A stretch of 55,159 nucleotides of DNA from an uncultured Eubacteriales bacterium (GCA_949840345.1 CATKWX010000010.1:1-55159), one strand, 5' to 3'; shown: positions 34,956-46,462, counted from the first letter of the stretch. Program-made: numbers and translations. Notes: generated from the sequence alone by a model not told the origin.

Positions 34956-35161
34956 AGAAATCACCTCTTAATATAATTTATGTAATATATAGTAATATAT
35001 GAATAAATAGAAAAAATGTGACTATATAATGAAAAATAAGAATTGTAACAAAAACTTAATATAAAAATACACGATTCGACAAAATAACAATATCCGTAAA
35101 ACAAAATAAGGTAAAAATAGGAAAAAATACAAAAAAACACCTAAGAGTAGCCTCAAAACTA

Positions 35162-35190
35162 TTGACGAATTCACAAAAAAATGGCATAAT
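35162..35190 (+). promoter_or_regulatory. Promoter of the tandem surface-protein genes
   Basis: TTGACG (35162-35167), 17-base spacer, CATAAT (35185-35190), about 67 bases before the start. The rest of 34956-35256 is AT-rich with no other feature I can support. Confidence 0.65.
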
Positions 35191-35256
35191 ATAATTATGT
35201 ATATATAATTATGGTAACTAATATCAAATTATATATATAAATAGGAGGTAAAAAAG

Positions 35257-38200
35257 ATGCTAATTAAATTCTGTAAAAACAAAAAAGTTGGGAAAATACT
35301 AGCCATTATGCTAGTAATAACAATGACATTTGTAAATATTGCGTTCTTAGGAAAAAGTTTAATATCATACGCATTAGACGAAACTTTAGAAGCACAAGGA
35401 ACTTCTACACAACACAACAATGTAAAGTTTGATGCATATTTTATAGACAACGGAGGAAGAACTCTTCACTCTGTTGCTTTTGATGCAACAAATAATATCC
35501 AAAAAATTAATTTATATCTTTCGGTTAGAAAGGCTGGATATCTAAAAGAAGCATATATCGATTTTAGAGACGAAGCTTATGGATTAAACACAAATTATGA
35601 AATATTTGGAGATACAATAGATTCAAAATTAGTACAAAGTATTAGCGAAAATATGAAAACAGTATCTTTAAATCACATAAATAGCGGAACAGATGCAGTT
35701 TTAGAAATTCCAATAAAATTAGATTTTACAGAGTTAATGGAAATAAATAAATTAAATAAAAATAGCCTAGTTACATTAAGAGGAATATACGTAGATGAAA
35801 AAGGTGAAGAAACACAAATAAATAAAACAATAAAATTAAACATAGCATGGGATTTAGAAACAGAATTAAATATAGAGCAATCAATTACTAAATATGTTCC
35901 ATATGAATTTAATGGACAAACAGGATTAATATTACAAGTATTAGTAAAAGCAAGTCAAAATAGACAAGATAGAGTAATGCCAGTAAAATCAACAGAATTA
36001 AAAATAGCAGTACCAAAAATAGGAGAAAATTTACCAGAAAAAGTAACAGTATCAGCAAATAGTACAATGGCAACAAACGGAAACAAAGTAGAATTTACAA
36101 ACAACAACTGGAACTACAATGCAGAAGACGAAACAATGACAATAAATACTCTAGGTTTTGCAGAAAAATCTTCAGTATGGTCAGGTATTGGAGTAGACGA
36201 ATATTTTGTAACATACATATATCCGAGTGAAGTATATGAAGCTGTATTAAATAACGAATTAGCATTACATAGCACAGTAGAAGGAAAAATGGACCTATAC
36301 AGTAAAGTTGGAATAACAACTAAAACAGCAACTTCTACTAGCGATGTAGTTTTAAGTGAAAAAATAGGAGATATAGTTACATATAATATAGAAGCAAATC
36401 AAAAAGAGATATCAAAAGGAAAAATGTATGCAAACTGCAATACAGAAGAAAAGGTACTTGATACAGAATACACTACTACAATAAAAGCAAATATATCAAA
36501 TTTCGAAATGGTAAATGAAATAAGTATGAATTTACCAACAGATAATTTTGCAGATGCAGAAAATGAATACACTACAAAATTAGAAGGAATATCTTATATA
36601 AATTACAAACAATTAGTAATAAATAAATCAAAACTTCAACAAATATTAGGTGAAGATGGATATATTAATATAACAGACGAAGCTTCAAATGTATATACAA
36701 TAAATAACCAAACACAGGATGTAGATGGAAACTATATAATAAATTTCGAAGGAAAAGTTGGAGACTTAAAATTACAAACATCAAAACCAATAGCAGATGG
36801 AATATTAGAAATAAATGTAAGCAAAGCAATATCAAAAGATATGGCATATACAAAATCACAATTACAACTTATAAACCAAATAGTTGTAAGAGTTAATGAT
36901 GCAACAGATAGAATTGCTCTAACAGAAACTACAACAAATGCAAAATTAGAAATAAGCAACACATCATTATCAACAATGGTAGAAAACAAAAATGTAGAAA
37001 TGAAAATACTATTAAATAATAATGTAGAAACTTCAGACTTATATAAAAATGCAACTTTTACAATAAATCTTCCTAAATATATAGAAGATATAGATATAAC
37101 AGGCTACAACATAGTATATACTAGCGGATTAAGTTTAGAAAGAATAGAAAAAACACCTACAGAAAATGGTATAGTATTAAAAATATTTACAACAGGTGCA
37201 GAAAATAACTTTAGCACAGGAGTATTTACAAATGGTACAAACATAATATTAAATACAAATATAAAAGTAAATACATTAACACCAAACATATCAGATAAAG
37301 TAACTTTTGAATACACAAACGAAAATGCAACAAGCTATGCAAATGGTGCAAAAGAAGAAATAGCAATGAACTTTGTAGCACCAGAAGAAATGGTAACATT
37401 TAATAGTGTATTAACAAGTGGTGTAGAATCAACATCAATAGATGGAAATGAGCAAACAGCAAAATTAGAAATATTAGACTCAAGTAAAATAGCAACAATG
37501 AAAATATCAATATTAAATAAATATTCTAATGTATGTAACAATATTAGAATATTAGGAAGAATACCTTTTGTAGGAAATAAATCAATATCTACAGGAGAGG
37601 ATTTAGGAACAACATTTAATGCAAAACTAGTAAGTGCAATAAATGCAAATGGAATAAATGCAGTAGTATATTATTCTAGCAACGAACTTGCAACTGAAAA
37701 TTTAGAAGATGCACAAAATGGATGGACTTTAGATTTAGCCTCTATAGAAGATGTTAAATCATACTTAATAGTATTACCAGATTATGAAATGAAACCAACT
37801 GAAAAGTTAGAATTTACATATAATTGCCAAATACCAGAAAACTTAGAACATAATCAAAGTGCATATGGAACATATGCAGTATACTTCGATAGTGTTAAAG
37901 AATATGTAGCTAAAGCTCAAACAGAGGCAACAAAAGTTGGATTAACAACAGGAATTGGTGCAAATTTAGAAACATCAACAAAAGTAATATATCAAGGAAA
38001 TGAAATAACTAGCGATAATGAAGTTCGTGAATATCAATACATAACATATAAAACAACAATAAAAAATACTGGAACAGTAGATGCAACAAAACTTAAATTA
38101 ACAGTAGATTTAAAAAATGCAACTGTTGAAGATGCAAATGGTGCAACAGTTGAAGGAACAAAACTTGTATATGATATAGATAGCCTGCTTGCAGGAAAAG

Positions 38201-40299
38201 AAGAAACAGTAGAATATACTGTTAAAGTAAGTGAGATATCTTCTATTAAAATAGAAGGATTAATAACATCTACTACAACAGATGATGATGGAAATACAAT
38301 AACAAAATATTATATTAAAGATTCTGAAGGAAATAAACAAGAAATAAATATAGAAGATTACTATAAAGTGTTCAATAATGTAAGTATAACAGCTGAAAAC
38401 TTTGAAGGAACATTAGAGGATAAAAAAGAAACTTCAATAGAAGCGGCTGAGATAAAAGTTAAAGGAGACTATTCTATAGATGGAACATCATTTAGTAGTG
38501 GTGTTAAAATGCAATATAGTATAAACATAACTAATTTATTAAACAAAGAGTTACAAAACGTAGTAATAACAGATAAATTACCAGAAGGATTAAACTATGT
38601 AGAAAGTGTGTCTAAGGATGGAATAGAAATATCATATGATGAACAGAGAAGAACTGTAACAATTAAAATAAATAGTATTTCAGCAAAGACTTCAGTAGGA
38701 CAATTAATATATTTAGAAACAGAACTTCCACAAAATGTAGGAAAAATACAAGTAAAAAATAGCATTAATGTTACAGCAAATGAAATACAAACATATGAAG
38801 CAAGGGCAAGAAAAATTGAAATTTCTGGACCTGTTTTAGGTATTAATTTAAAATCAGATATACCTAATGGTTCATATATAAAAGAAGGAAACAAGGTTGA
38901 ATTAACAATAGAAGTTACAAATACAGGCGAAAGAGACGCTTCTATGGATAAAGTAAAAATAGAGTTACCAAAAGAGTTAAAGGTTAAAGAAGCTTACTAT
39001 TATAAAAATGAAACAAATAAAGTAACTTTAAATAGTGGCAACAACAATTCATACTTTACTTTAGTAAATATAGGAAAAAATGAAAGTATAGAAATCAAAG
39101 TTATAGCAACAGCTAGAGCATATGGAGATGCAGAAGAAACTAATGTAGAAGTAATATCAAGTATAGGAGATATTCAATCAAATAAATTAACATATATAAT
39201 AGAAAAATCAAACGATACACCAGTCGATCCAGATAATCCAGATAATCCAGATAACCCGGTTACGCCAACAGAGGAAACTTACAAAATATCAGGTACAGCG
39301 TGGTTAGATAAAAACGAAAATGGTATAAAAGATAGCGACGAAGAATTATTAGAAGGAATCGATGTATTATTAATAAATGCCGATACAGGAGTAATAGTAA
39401 CAGACAAAACAAATGGGACATTAAAACAAACTAAAACCTCTAGTAAAGGAGCATACACATTTACAAATTTACCAAAAGGAAAATACATAGTAGTATTTGA
39501 ATACAATTCAGCATATTACGATATAACAAATTACAAAGTAACTGGTGCAACAGATGATGTAACATCAAAGGCAATACAGTCTAAAATTAATAAAGATGGA
39601 AAAATATCAGTTGCAGGACTTACAGATGCAATAGTTATATCAGATTCAAGCAAAGCAAATATGAATATAGGTTTAGTTGTAAAACCAAAATTCGATTTAA
39701 GTTTAGATAAATCAATAAGTAAAATAACAGTTGAAAATTCAAAAGGCACAAAGTCATATGATTTTACAAACATAAAACTTGCAAAAGTTGAAATACCAGG
39801 GAATTATTTAAGCGGTTCAAAAGTATATGTTGAATATAAAATAAAGGTTAAAAATGAAGGCGAAATTGCAGGATATGCAACAAAAATAGTAGACTATATG
39901 TCTCCAGAGTTTACATTTAATGCAAGTGCTAATGCAAATTGGAACAAGGGATCAGATGGTAACCTATATAACGAAAGTTTAGCAGAAACTATAATAAATC
40001 CAGGAGAAGAAAAAGAATTAACATTAACGTTAGTAAAAACAATGACAGAAGATAACACAGGTATTGTAGCAAATTATGCAGAAATAGCTGAAAGCTATAA
40101 TGAACAAAACATAGAAGACTACGACTCAAAACCAGGTAATATGGCACAGGACGAAGACGACTTTAGCAATGCAGATGTAATAATTTCTGTAAAAACAGGA
40201 CAAGTTGCACTATATATAACAATAACCTTAATTAGCATAACAATAATTGCAGTAGGTGTATATTTTATAAACAAAAAGGTATTGAAAGGAGGGAAATAG
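35257..40299 (+). CDS. Large membrane-anchored surface protein with DUF11/SdrD-B-like domains
   Basis: 1680 residues. Signal peptide at 1-40 (KILAIMLVITMTFVNIAFLG). A long beta-rich ectodomain includes DUF11-like repeats (YKTTIKNTGTVDATKLKLTV near 930; MQYSINITNLLNKELQNVVI near 1085; EGNKVELTIEVTNTGERDAS near 1210), a Pro-Asp linker (PVDPDNPDNPDNP near 1325), then an SdrD B-like/collagen-binding B domain (ISGTAWLDKNENGIKDSDEE at ~1343). The end is one membrane segment (VALYITITLISITIIAVGVY) and KKVLKGGK, without LPXTG, so it is held by the helix itself. AGGAGG precedes ATG. Likely an adhesin or surface scaffold; partner of the next gene, which starts 3 bases after its stop. Confidence 0.9.
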   Translation: MLIKFCKNKKVGKILAIMLVITMTFVNIAFLGKSLISYALDETLEAQGTSTQHNNVKFDAYFIDNGGRTLHSVAFDATNNIQKINLYLSVRKAGYLKEAYIDFRDEAYGLNTNYEIFGDTIDSKLVQSISENMKTVSLNHINSGTDAVLEIPIKLDFTELMEINKLNKNSLVTLRGIYVDEKGEETQINKTIKLNIAWDLETELNIEQSITKYVPYEFNGQTGLILQVLVKASQNRQDRVMPVKSTELKIAVPKIGENLPEKVTVSANSTMATNGNKVEFTNNNWNYNAEDETMTINTLGFAEKSSVWSGIGVDEYFVTYIYPSEVYEAVLNNELALHSTVEGKMDLYSKVGITTKTATSTSDVVLSEKIGDIVTYNIEANQKEISKGKMYANCNTEEKVLDTEYTTTIKANISNFEMVNEISMNLPTDNFADAENEYTTKLEGISYINYKQLVINKSKLQQILGEDGYINITDEASNVYTINNQTQDVDGNYIINFEGKVGDLKLQTSKPIADGILEINVSKAISKDMAYTKSQLQLINQIVVRVNDATDRIALTETTTNAKLEISNTSLSTMVENKNVEMKILLNNNVETSDLYKNATFTINLPKYIEDIDITGYNIVYTSGLSLERIEKTPTENGIVLKIFTTGAENNFSTGVFTNGTNIILNTNIKVNTLTPNISDKVTFEYTNENATSYANGAKEEIAMNFVAPEEMVTFNSVLTSGVESTSIDGNEQTAKLEILDSSKIATMKISILNKYSNVCNNIRILGRIPFVGNKSISTGEDLGTTFNAKLVSAINANGINAVVYYSSNELATENLEDAQNGWTLDLASIEDVKSYLIVLPDYEMKPTEKLEFTYNCQIPENLEHNQSAYGTYAVYFDSVKEYVAKAQTEATKVGLTTGIGANLETSTKVIYQGNEITSDNEVREYQYITYKTTIKNTGTVDATKLKLTVDLKNATVEDANGATVEGTKLVYDIDSLLAGKEETVEYTVKVSEISSIKIEGLITSTTTDDDGNTITKYYIKDSEGNKQEINIEDYYKVFNNVSITAENFEGTLEDKKETSIEAAEIKVKGDYSIDGTSFSSGVKMQYSINITNLLNKELQNVVITDKLPEGLNYVESVSKDGIEISYDEQRRTVTIKINSISAKTSVGQLIYLETELPQNVGKIQVKNSINVTANEIQTYEARARKIEISGPVLGINLKSDIPNGSYIKEGNKVELTIEVTNTGERDASMDKVKIELPKELKVKEAYYYKNETNKVTLNSGNNNSYFTLVNIGKNESIEIKVIATARAYGDAEETNVEVISSIGDIQSNKLTYIIEKSNDTPVDPDNPDNPDNPVTPTEETYKISGTAWLDKNENGIKDSDEELLEGIDVLLINADTGVIVTDKTNGTLKQTKTSSKGAYTFTNLPKGKYIVVFEYNSAYYDITNYKVTGATDDVTSKAIQSKINKDGKISVAGLTDAIVISDSSKANMNIGLVVKPKFDLSLDKSISKITVENSKGTKSYDFTNIKLAKVEIPGNYLSGSKVYVEYKIKVKNEGEIAGYATKIVDYMSPEFTFNASANANWNKGSDGNLYNESLAETIINPGEEKELTLTLVKTMTEDNTGIVANYAEIAESYNEQNIEDYDSKPGNMAQDEDDFSNADVIISVKTGQVALYITITLISITIIAVGVYFINKKVLKGGK

Positions 40300-40301
40300 A
40301 A

Positions 40302-43300
40302 GTGAAAGATAAGAAAACTTTAAAAATTACAAGCATAATAGTAGCAGTTTTAATAGCAATATTTTGTATAACTAAAATATTAGCTGCAGGAACAGAATTC
40401 GAAGATGGAGAAGAATGGGAAAGCACAGCTTGGGGATATTATGTTGTTACAGAAGATGGAGAAGTAATCTATTCAAAAGAAGAATATGAAAGCAAAGAAG
40501 GTATATATACAAGTGCTGAACAATTAGAAGGAGATGTAAAAGACAAGGGAATATATTATGATGAATTAGCAGGAAAAGGTTCAATATTTTGTATAGAACA
40601 AGGACAACAACTTCCAAGTAGACATGACGAAAACGAAGTTCGTAAAATGGGCAGTGGAGATAGTTTAGGAAGTCAATATCATAATGGTACCATTCAATCT
40701 GGATTAGATCCCACAACTGCAGACGCATTAGATGCAAATGAGAAAAAGGCATTAGAAAAAAAAGAAAGTGGAAATCCTGAAAAAGCATTAAGAGGAAGTT
40801 ATGAATATAATTATTTTAAAGAGGGTACATATTATTCAAGAAGTTTAAAAGACTCAAAAGGAAATATAAATGGAACAATAACAACATTTGCAACAGAAAA
40901 TGACGGAAGGATAAGATGGTCTGATGGAAAAGAGGAAATAATTGATGATGAATATGAAAGGATATCTTGGGAGGATGCGTATGTACTTGCAAATAGTAAC
41001 CCTTTGGCAGATATAGAAAAAAATCCTGCGCAATTAGCTTTATGGAAATTGGGGAAATTAAACACAGGGAAGAAAGAAGTAGATAGTACAGATGGAGACG
41101 AGTTATATGAAAAAGCATTATTATTTGGTACATATAGACAAATAAAAGAGGAAAGAGAAGAAGAAAATGGAAAAAGCGGTCCAAAATTAGTTGATGCAGA
41201 GCAAGATTACAAATATAAATTTGCATTTGGTGAACAAGGCAATTATTTAATAGCAGGACCTGTAAAAATAGATTATGGAGATTTAACAATTACATCAGCA
41301 GATGAGAAGACAGAACTAGAAGTAAGACAAATCGAAAACTTTATAGTTTGGGGAACTTTAGCAGATAGTGATGAATTAAAAGATATTACAGAATATGTAA
41401 AATTTACAGATGAAGAAGGAAACGAACTAGAAAATATGAATGAAACAGTAGGAACTGCAGAAGGAAAAGGGGCTGGAAAAAAATTCCCAAAAACTAATGA
41501 AGACTTTTATATAAAAGTTGATTACAATAGTCCTATTTATACACAGGTAGTTGCTATAAATTCATTAGAAGTTTCTTTTAAAGAATTAGATGTAAGAGCT
41601 GTAGGGTATAAATTATCAGAAGTTATAGTACATTATACAGAATGGAAATCTAATAATATTATGTGGCAACATTGTACAGTAAAACATGAGTATGAAGAAG
41701 AAACAACAGAATATGATTCAATATCTGGGCAATGGATAACTACTACTGAGACGAAGACAGAAACTGAAACAAAGGACGATCACCTAAAAGGTAACTGCTC
41801 TATGGGAGAATCACCAACATGTACTTCTCATGATAATTGTACTATAACTGTAACACATGAAGACATTACAGCAAGCCCATCAGAAGGTATTCTTTTAGAA
41901 GGAGAAACTGATTCGTCTACATATGCACAAATGTTATTTTTACTACACAAAGCAGAACTATATTGGAGAAGATATAAATTAGTTGTATTATTTGGACCAG
42001 AAAACCAAAATCCACCAAGTGATATGACTCCACCACCATATACACCACCAGCAACAGAAACACCAGATATACCTCATAGAACATATATAGATATTGGTGG
42101 TAATGTATGGGTAGATGCAGAAGAAACTAAAGAGGGAACTGGAACAAATGGTAAATACGATGAGGGTACAAACGATTACCCAAGAAAAAATGTAAAAGTT
42201 ACATTATATTTTGAAAATGGAACTATGGTAAAAGAAAGTGATGTAGCAGAATGGGCACGAAAGGACTTTAAGAATCCAACATATACAGACGAAAAAGGAC
42301 GCTATGACTTCTATCAATTGCCAATGGATAAGAAATACTATGTAGAATTTACATATGACGGAATGACATATACCACAGTAGATTTCTTAAAAGATGGTAC
42401 TGTATCTGATTATAAAGTAAATTCAAATAAAGATATATACAAAATAAATTCAAAAGCAGAAGAACAAAAAGGAAAGAGACAAGAGTTTAATAATAGATTT
42501 GCAGAAATACTAGGAAAAGGACCAAGTTATTATTCAGGAGAAAAAACAACTGGGGAGACTAGAAGTGGAGAAAAACTAGTATATAAAACAAAAATATTTG
42601 ATAAAAACTTACAATCAAGGTTATTAACAACAACAGATGAAAAAGATGTCGAAAGACTTTGGAACAACGATCCTAATGATAGAGAGATAGGAACAGCAAG
42701 ACCAGGAAAAGAAGAAGAAAAAAGTAAATATACAGGCGAAAATTATGAAATGACAGTAACTACAAAAGATAGAGAATTAATATATCCATTTGGAGAAAAA
42801 GAATATATAATATGGGAAGCAGAAAATAATATAAACAAACTAGAGTACTTAAAACATATTAATTTAGGCTTAAAGAGAAGACCAACAGCAGACTTAAGTT
42901 TAGCAGTAGATATAAAAGCTGGAGGTACATCTATTAAAGACAAAACAAAGCTTGTAATATATAGAACAAATAAAAAAGAAGAAGAAATGGTAATGAAAAT
43001 GACAGAGAAGGATGCAGATGGCTTAATTAACGACACAAAAGTAAAAGCGTATACTGATGGTGAGATTGTACAAGATATAGCCGGAACAGACTACTATTGG
43101 CTTACAAATTTAAATGAGATATATACAAGCAATAATCCATATGGTGATGGAGAACAAGATTCTTTAAATGTATACGTATTATATAAAATAATAATTGCAA
43201 ACCAAAGCGAATTATCTAATACAAAAGCAACAATTACATCATTAGTAGATTACTATAGTAAAGGATTAACTCTTCCAACTGAAGCAGATCAAAAAAGAAT

Positions 43301-45434
43301 AAACAAAATATTCGAACCACTTGGAGCAAAGGGAAGTTACTCTTGGGTAGAAGGAGGAAATGCAGTTGCTTGGAAGAAAATATCAGATGAAAATGGATTT
43401 AATACAATAAAAGCTGATAACTTAAACTTAGAAATAGGTGGAAGCGGAGAAACAAAAGCAATATATCTTGTACTTAAGGTTGAAGAAAAAGATAAATTGC
43501 TAGATACAAACGAATTAAAGAACATAACAGAAATTGCTTCATATAAGTTTTATGACGAAAAAGGACCATCTGGATTAGTAGACTGCGACTCTGCACCATA
43601 TAATGCAACACCAGGGGAACCAGAAACATACGAAGACGATACGGACGATGCACCAGTATTTAAATTAGACATAAAATATCAACCTAAAGTAATAGAAGGA
43701 AATGTATGGGAAGATTTATCAGGAACTCCAGGAGTTGGAGACAAAAAGATAAATGGTGTAAAAGTAGAACTAATAGAGTATGCATATAAGGATGGAAAAA
43801 TAGTTGGAGAAGTAATAAGACCAGGATTAACATTAAAAGCAGATAATACAATAGGAGTAAAAACAGCTACAAATGATAGAACAGGTCAAGATGGAGAGGA
43901 TGGACATTACAAATTCTTTGTTGAAGGTGGAAACTATGCTGTAAAATTTACATATGGCGATGAAACAATGCTAGAAACTAATAAAAAATATAATGCACAA
44001 GATTACCAAGCATCAAAAGCAATATATAGACCATTAAGTAAAATATATACAGAAGACTTCAATATGGCTAAAGCAACAACTGACGAATTAATAAGTTATT
44101 TATCAAGTAAAGGATTAGTAAAAATAGATGATTTAAGAGATATGACTCAACAACCTTGGGAAACTGAAGAGTGGGGAAAAACTATTGAAAATGGACATTC
44201 AAATGCTAGAGATTTAGCAGAATATAGAATTAAAGCAATTACAAATGCAATCGAATTAACTAATGGTAATTCTACTATATTAAAGACACTAAATGGTGAA
44301 GGTGGATATGGAAAAGGAAATGTACCTGAAGAATTAACAGATTACACATATATGGAATCTATATCAGATATAGTAATAATGGAATCAAACGATTTAGCCC
44401 AAACTAGTAAAATTGTTAACTTAGCATTGAAAGAAAGACCAATGATGTCTATTGATTTGGAAAAGGACGTTACTAAAATCGTTATAAAAACAAACGATGG
44501 AAGAGAACTTATAAATACAGATGATGAATCAAAATTATCTAACTTACAAAAATTAGATGGTATTCAAAGAGTATTTATGAACATGGATACAAAATCAATG
44601 GAAGGTGCAACTATAGATATAGATTACAAATTAACTGTAAAAAATAGTGCAGGTACTGATAATAGCGATAGATTAAGTAATTATCTATATTTAACAGGAG
44701 AAAATGCAAGAAGCGCTCCAACATCTGAAAAATATATAGTAGATAAAGGAGAAGACTTTAGCAATTTAATGACAATTTTAAATAATAAAAAATACTTTAA
44801 TGGAGCGATAAAGACTATAGATGATGAATTACCAATAAGAGCAAACGAAATATACGACTATGTAAACATAAACTTAGAATTTAGAGCTGACGATAACAAA
44901 AATGATGCTGGTAAGGAAGTATGGGAAAAGATATACGATAATGAGAAAAATAAGGAAGAAATAGCAGTTGATGAACAAGAACTTAAAAAATATGTTACAG
45001 AGGATGTAATAACTCAATTATCTAAAGACAAAAGAAAAGTAACAAAAGTAATAAGAACAACAGTAGATGCAGAAAACGAAAAGACAAACTTATACACGAC
45101 AGAAGAAAACAGCGAAGCTGAAATACTAGTTCATTTAGGAATTACTTTATCAGAAGACATTAATGACGATAATCCAGATGCATTTGTATACTCAAACTGT
45201 GCAGAAATAATACAAATATTCTCAGGTGCAGGAAGAAGAGATTATGATATAATACCAGGCAACTATGTGCCATATGAAGACCCAAAAGAACCAGATGAGA
45301 AATGGACAGGAACATCAACAGTAACACCACCATTAGGTGAAAATAGAGCAGTATACATAGTATTACCAGTAATATCAATAGGAATAGTAATTATAGGTAT
45401 AATACTAATAAAGAAAAAAGTTCTAAAAAAATAG
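40302..45434 (+). CDS. Large membrane-anchored surface protein with SdrD-B-like domains
   Basis: 1710 residues, GTG start with AAAGGAGGG inside the end of the preceding gene. Signal peptide ITSIIVAVLIAIFCITKILA, then a domain with FCIEQGQQLPS, reminiscent of the Cys-containing thioester/Cna-type adhesin head. A proline-rich linker (PPSDMTPPPYTPPATETPD) is followed by SdrD B-like domains at ~600 (IGGNVWVDAEETKEG) and ~1133 (EGNVWEDLSGTPGVGDKKIN). It ends in a membrane segment (YIVLPVISIGIVIIGIILI) and KKKVLKK, matching the tail of its neighbour; no LPXTG. A likely pilus-like or adhesive stalk protein working with the upstream gene. Confidence 0.9.
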   Translation: MKDKKTLKITSIIVAVLIAIFCITKILAAGTEFEDGEEWESTAWGYYVVTEDGEVIYSKEEYESKEGIYTSAEQLEGDVKDKGIYYDELAGKGSIFCIEQGQQLPSRHDENEVRKMGSGDSLGSQYHNGTIQSGLDPTTADALDANEKKALEKKESGNPEKALRGSYEYNYFKEGTYYSRSLKDSKGNINGTITTFATENDGRIRWSDGKEEIIDDEYERISWEDAYVLANSNPLADIEKNPAQLALWKLGKLNTGKKEVDSTDGDELYEKALLFGTYRQIKEEREEENGKSGPKLVDAEQDYKYKFAFGEQGNYLIAGPVKIDYGDLTITSADEKTELEVRQIENFIVWGTLADSDELKDITEYVKFTDEEGNELENMNETVGTAEGKGAGKKFPKTNEDFYIKVDYNSPIYTQVVAINSLEVSFKELDVRAVGYKLSEVIVHYTEWKSNNIMWQHCTVKHEYEEETTEYDSISGQWITTTETKTETETKDDHLKGNCSMGESPTCTSHDNCTITVTHEDITASPSEGILLEGETDSSTYAQMLFLLHKAELYWRRYKLVVLFGPENQNPPSDMTPPPYTPPATETPDIPHRTYIDIGGNVWVDAEETKEGTGTNGKYDEGTNDYPRKNVKVTLYFENGTMVKESDVAEWARKDFKNPTYTDEKGRYDFYQLPMDKKYYVEFTYDGMTYTTVDFLKDGTVSDYKVNSNKDIYKINSKAEEQKGKRQEFNNRFAEILGKGPSYYSGEKTTGETRSGEKLVYKTKIFDKNLQSRLLTTTDEKDVERLWNNDPNDREIGTARPGKEEEKSKYTGENYEMTVTTKDRELIYPFGEKEYIIWEAENNINKLEYLKHINLGLKRRPTADLSLAVDIKAGGTSIKDKTKLVIYRTNKKEEEMVMKMTEKDADGLINDTKVKAYTDGEIVQDIAGTDYYWLTNLNEIYTSNNPYGDGEQDSLNVYVLYKIIIANQSELSNTKATITSLVDYYSKGLTLPTEADQKRINKIFEPLGAKGSYSWVEGGNAVAWKKISDENGFNTIKADNLNLEIGGSGETKAIYLVLKVEEKDKLLDTNELKNITEIASYKFYDEKGPSGLVDCDSAPYNATPGEPETYEDDTDDAPVFKLDIKYQPKVIEGNVWEDLSGTPGVGDKKINGVKVELIEYAYKDGKIVGEVIRPGLTLKADNTIGVKTATNDRTGQDGEDGHYKFFVEGGNYAVKFTYGDETMLETNKKYNAQDYQASKAIYRPLSKIYTEDFNMAKATTDELISYLSSKGLVKIDDLRDMTQQPWETEEWGKTIENGHSNARDLAEYRIKAITNAIELTNGNSTILKTLNGEGGYGKGNVPEELTDYTYMESISDIVIMESNDLAQTSKIVNLALKERPMMSIDLEKDVTKIVIKTNDGRELINTDDESKLSNLQKLDGIQRVFMNMDTKSMEGATIDIDYKLTVKNSAGTDNSDRLSNYLYLTGENARSAPTSEKYIVDKGEDFSNLMTILNNKKYFNGAIKTIDDELPIRANEIYDYVNINLEFRADDNKNDAGKEVWEKIYDNEKNKEEIAVDEQELKKYVTEDVITQLSKDKRKVTKVIRTTVDAENEKTNLYTTEENSEAEILVHLGITLSEDINDDNPDAFVYSNCAEIIQIFSGAGRRDYDIIPGNYVPYEDPKEPDEKWTGTSTVTPPLGENRAVYIVLPVISIGIVIIGIILIKKKVLKK

Positions 45435-45530
45435 AACAAAAAACATAATAAAAAACGTAACAAAATAGGGGGCATACGGAAGATTATCTACGAGGCAGTA
45501 GCCGAATGAAAAATTAATAGTGAATAGTGA

Positions 45531-45566
45531 ATAATAGGGAACGATGAATTTATCGTTCCCTATTAT
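45531..45566. terminator. Bidirectional hairpin between the surface protein and thioesterase genes
   Basis: ATAATAGGGAACGAT (45531-45545) and ATCGTTCCCTATTAT (45552-45566), perfect 15-bp arms. The GGGAACGA core resembles family A. It separates convergent genes; no strong T-run. Confidence 0.7.
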
Positions 45567-45592
45567 CATACATACAAAAATAATTGCAAACC

Positions 45593-46315
45593 CTACTTCA
45601 TTTGTATTATACAATGCAATGTAGATAAATCTTGTGATTTAATTGTTATTGTATATGTATCTTCATTTTTTGAATAAATACAGGCAACCTTGTCGCCAAA
45701 TTTACATTCTTTTTTATACATTATTTCTATATCTTTAAAATCTATATTTTTATATACATCCTCTGGCAAAATATTTGTTGCAATTCTCAAATACGATAAA
45801 TTATTAGCGTGACCATTTATATCTAAATCGCCTCTTGATATAGTGTAATTTTCAATAAAATCAAAACTTTCAGGTTCTTTTAATTTTGATATAGGCTCTT
45901 CAAATAAAAAGGTATTACTTGGTTTATATATATCTAAAATTTCCTGAGAGGTTTTCTCTATATTTAAAGTTTTAAGGTCAATAAGTACCCATTTAGAAGT
46001 TCCTCTAGCTACTAATTCATTGTTTTTTGTGTATATCTCAAAATCACGATAAGAATACAATTTATCTGAGGCATTTGGCCAAGTTTTAACTGTCAATTCC
46101 GAATTCCAAGCTGGTCTTAAAAATACCTTCAATTTCCAATTTAATAATAACCAAGTATATGGCTTTTCTTCAACATGATTTATAGATATTCCTAAATGGT
46201 CTGAATGGTCTGCGGCAATTTCTTGCATCATACGAAGAATTCCGTAGTTTGTTAATTCATTTTTTGTATCAATATCACATATTTCAACGTGAAAATTACG
46301 TTCATATAAATTCAT
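45593..46315 (-). CDS. Acyl-ACP thioesterase
   Basis: 240 residues from ATG 46315, chosen because GGAGGAAAG lies 6 bases upstream (46342 lacks a site). The fold is a double hotdog of the FatA/FatB-like bacterial family: N-terminal half NLYERNFHVEICDIDTKNEL, GILRMMQEIAADHSDHLGI, YTWLLLNWKLKV and the second half RGDLDINGHANNLSYLRIA, where D-N-H-N residues are catalytic. It hydrolyses acyl-ACP to release fatty acids. Stand-alone; it is convergent with the surface genes. Confidence 0.9.
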   Translation of the reverse strand: MNLYERNFHVEICDIDTKNELTNYGILRMMQEIAADHSDHLGISINHVEEKPYTWLLLNWKLKVFLRPAWNSELTVKTWPNASDKLYSYRDFEIYTKNNELVARGTSKWVLIDLKTLNIEKTSQEILDIYKPSNTFLFEEPISKLKEPESFDFIENYTISRGDLDINGHANNLSYLRIATNILPEDVYKNIDFKDIEIMYKKECKFGDKVACIYSKNEDTYTITIKSQDLSTLHCIIQMK

Positions 46316-46344
46316 TTTAACTTTCCTCCAATATATATTCAAAA

Positions 46345-46366
46345 CGGCGAGGGCGCCGTTCCCTAC
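46345..46366 (-). repeat. Family A hairpin, GGAACGGCG-arm version
   Basis: On the minus strand GTAGG, GGAACGGCG, CCCT, CGCCGTT. Versus the common GGAACGACG/CGTCGTTCC copy, A-T has become G-C on both arms, a compensatory change. Confidence 0.75.
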
Positions 46367-46432
46367 AATTATAGCAATTTAATAAAAATTATAACATACC
46401 AAAAAATATTTTGCAAATATTTTTATAAAATG

Positions 46433-46462
46433 TTGACAAGCCTTATTTCCGTATGATAGAAT
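46433..46462 (+). promoter_or_regulatory. Promoter of rpoB
   Basis: TTGACA (46433-46438), 18-base spacer, TAGAAT (46457-46462) with extended TGA. The ~310-base leader before rpoB contains the family E element and no ribosomal L10/L12 gene. Confidence 0.75.

Noticed and set aside
40302..45434. LPXTG sortase anchor on the tandem surface proteins
   Set aside because: Both end in a hydrophobic helix and KKVLK-type tail, but no LPXTG-like motif precedes it.
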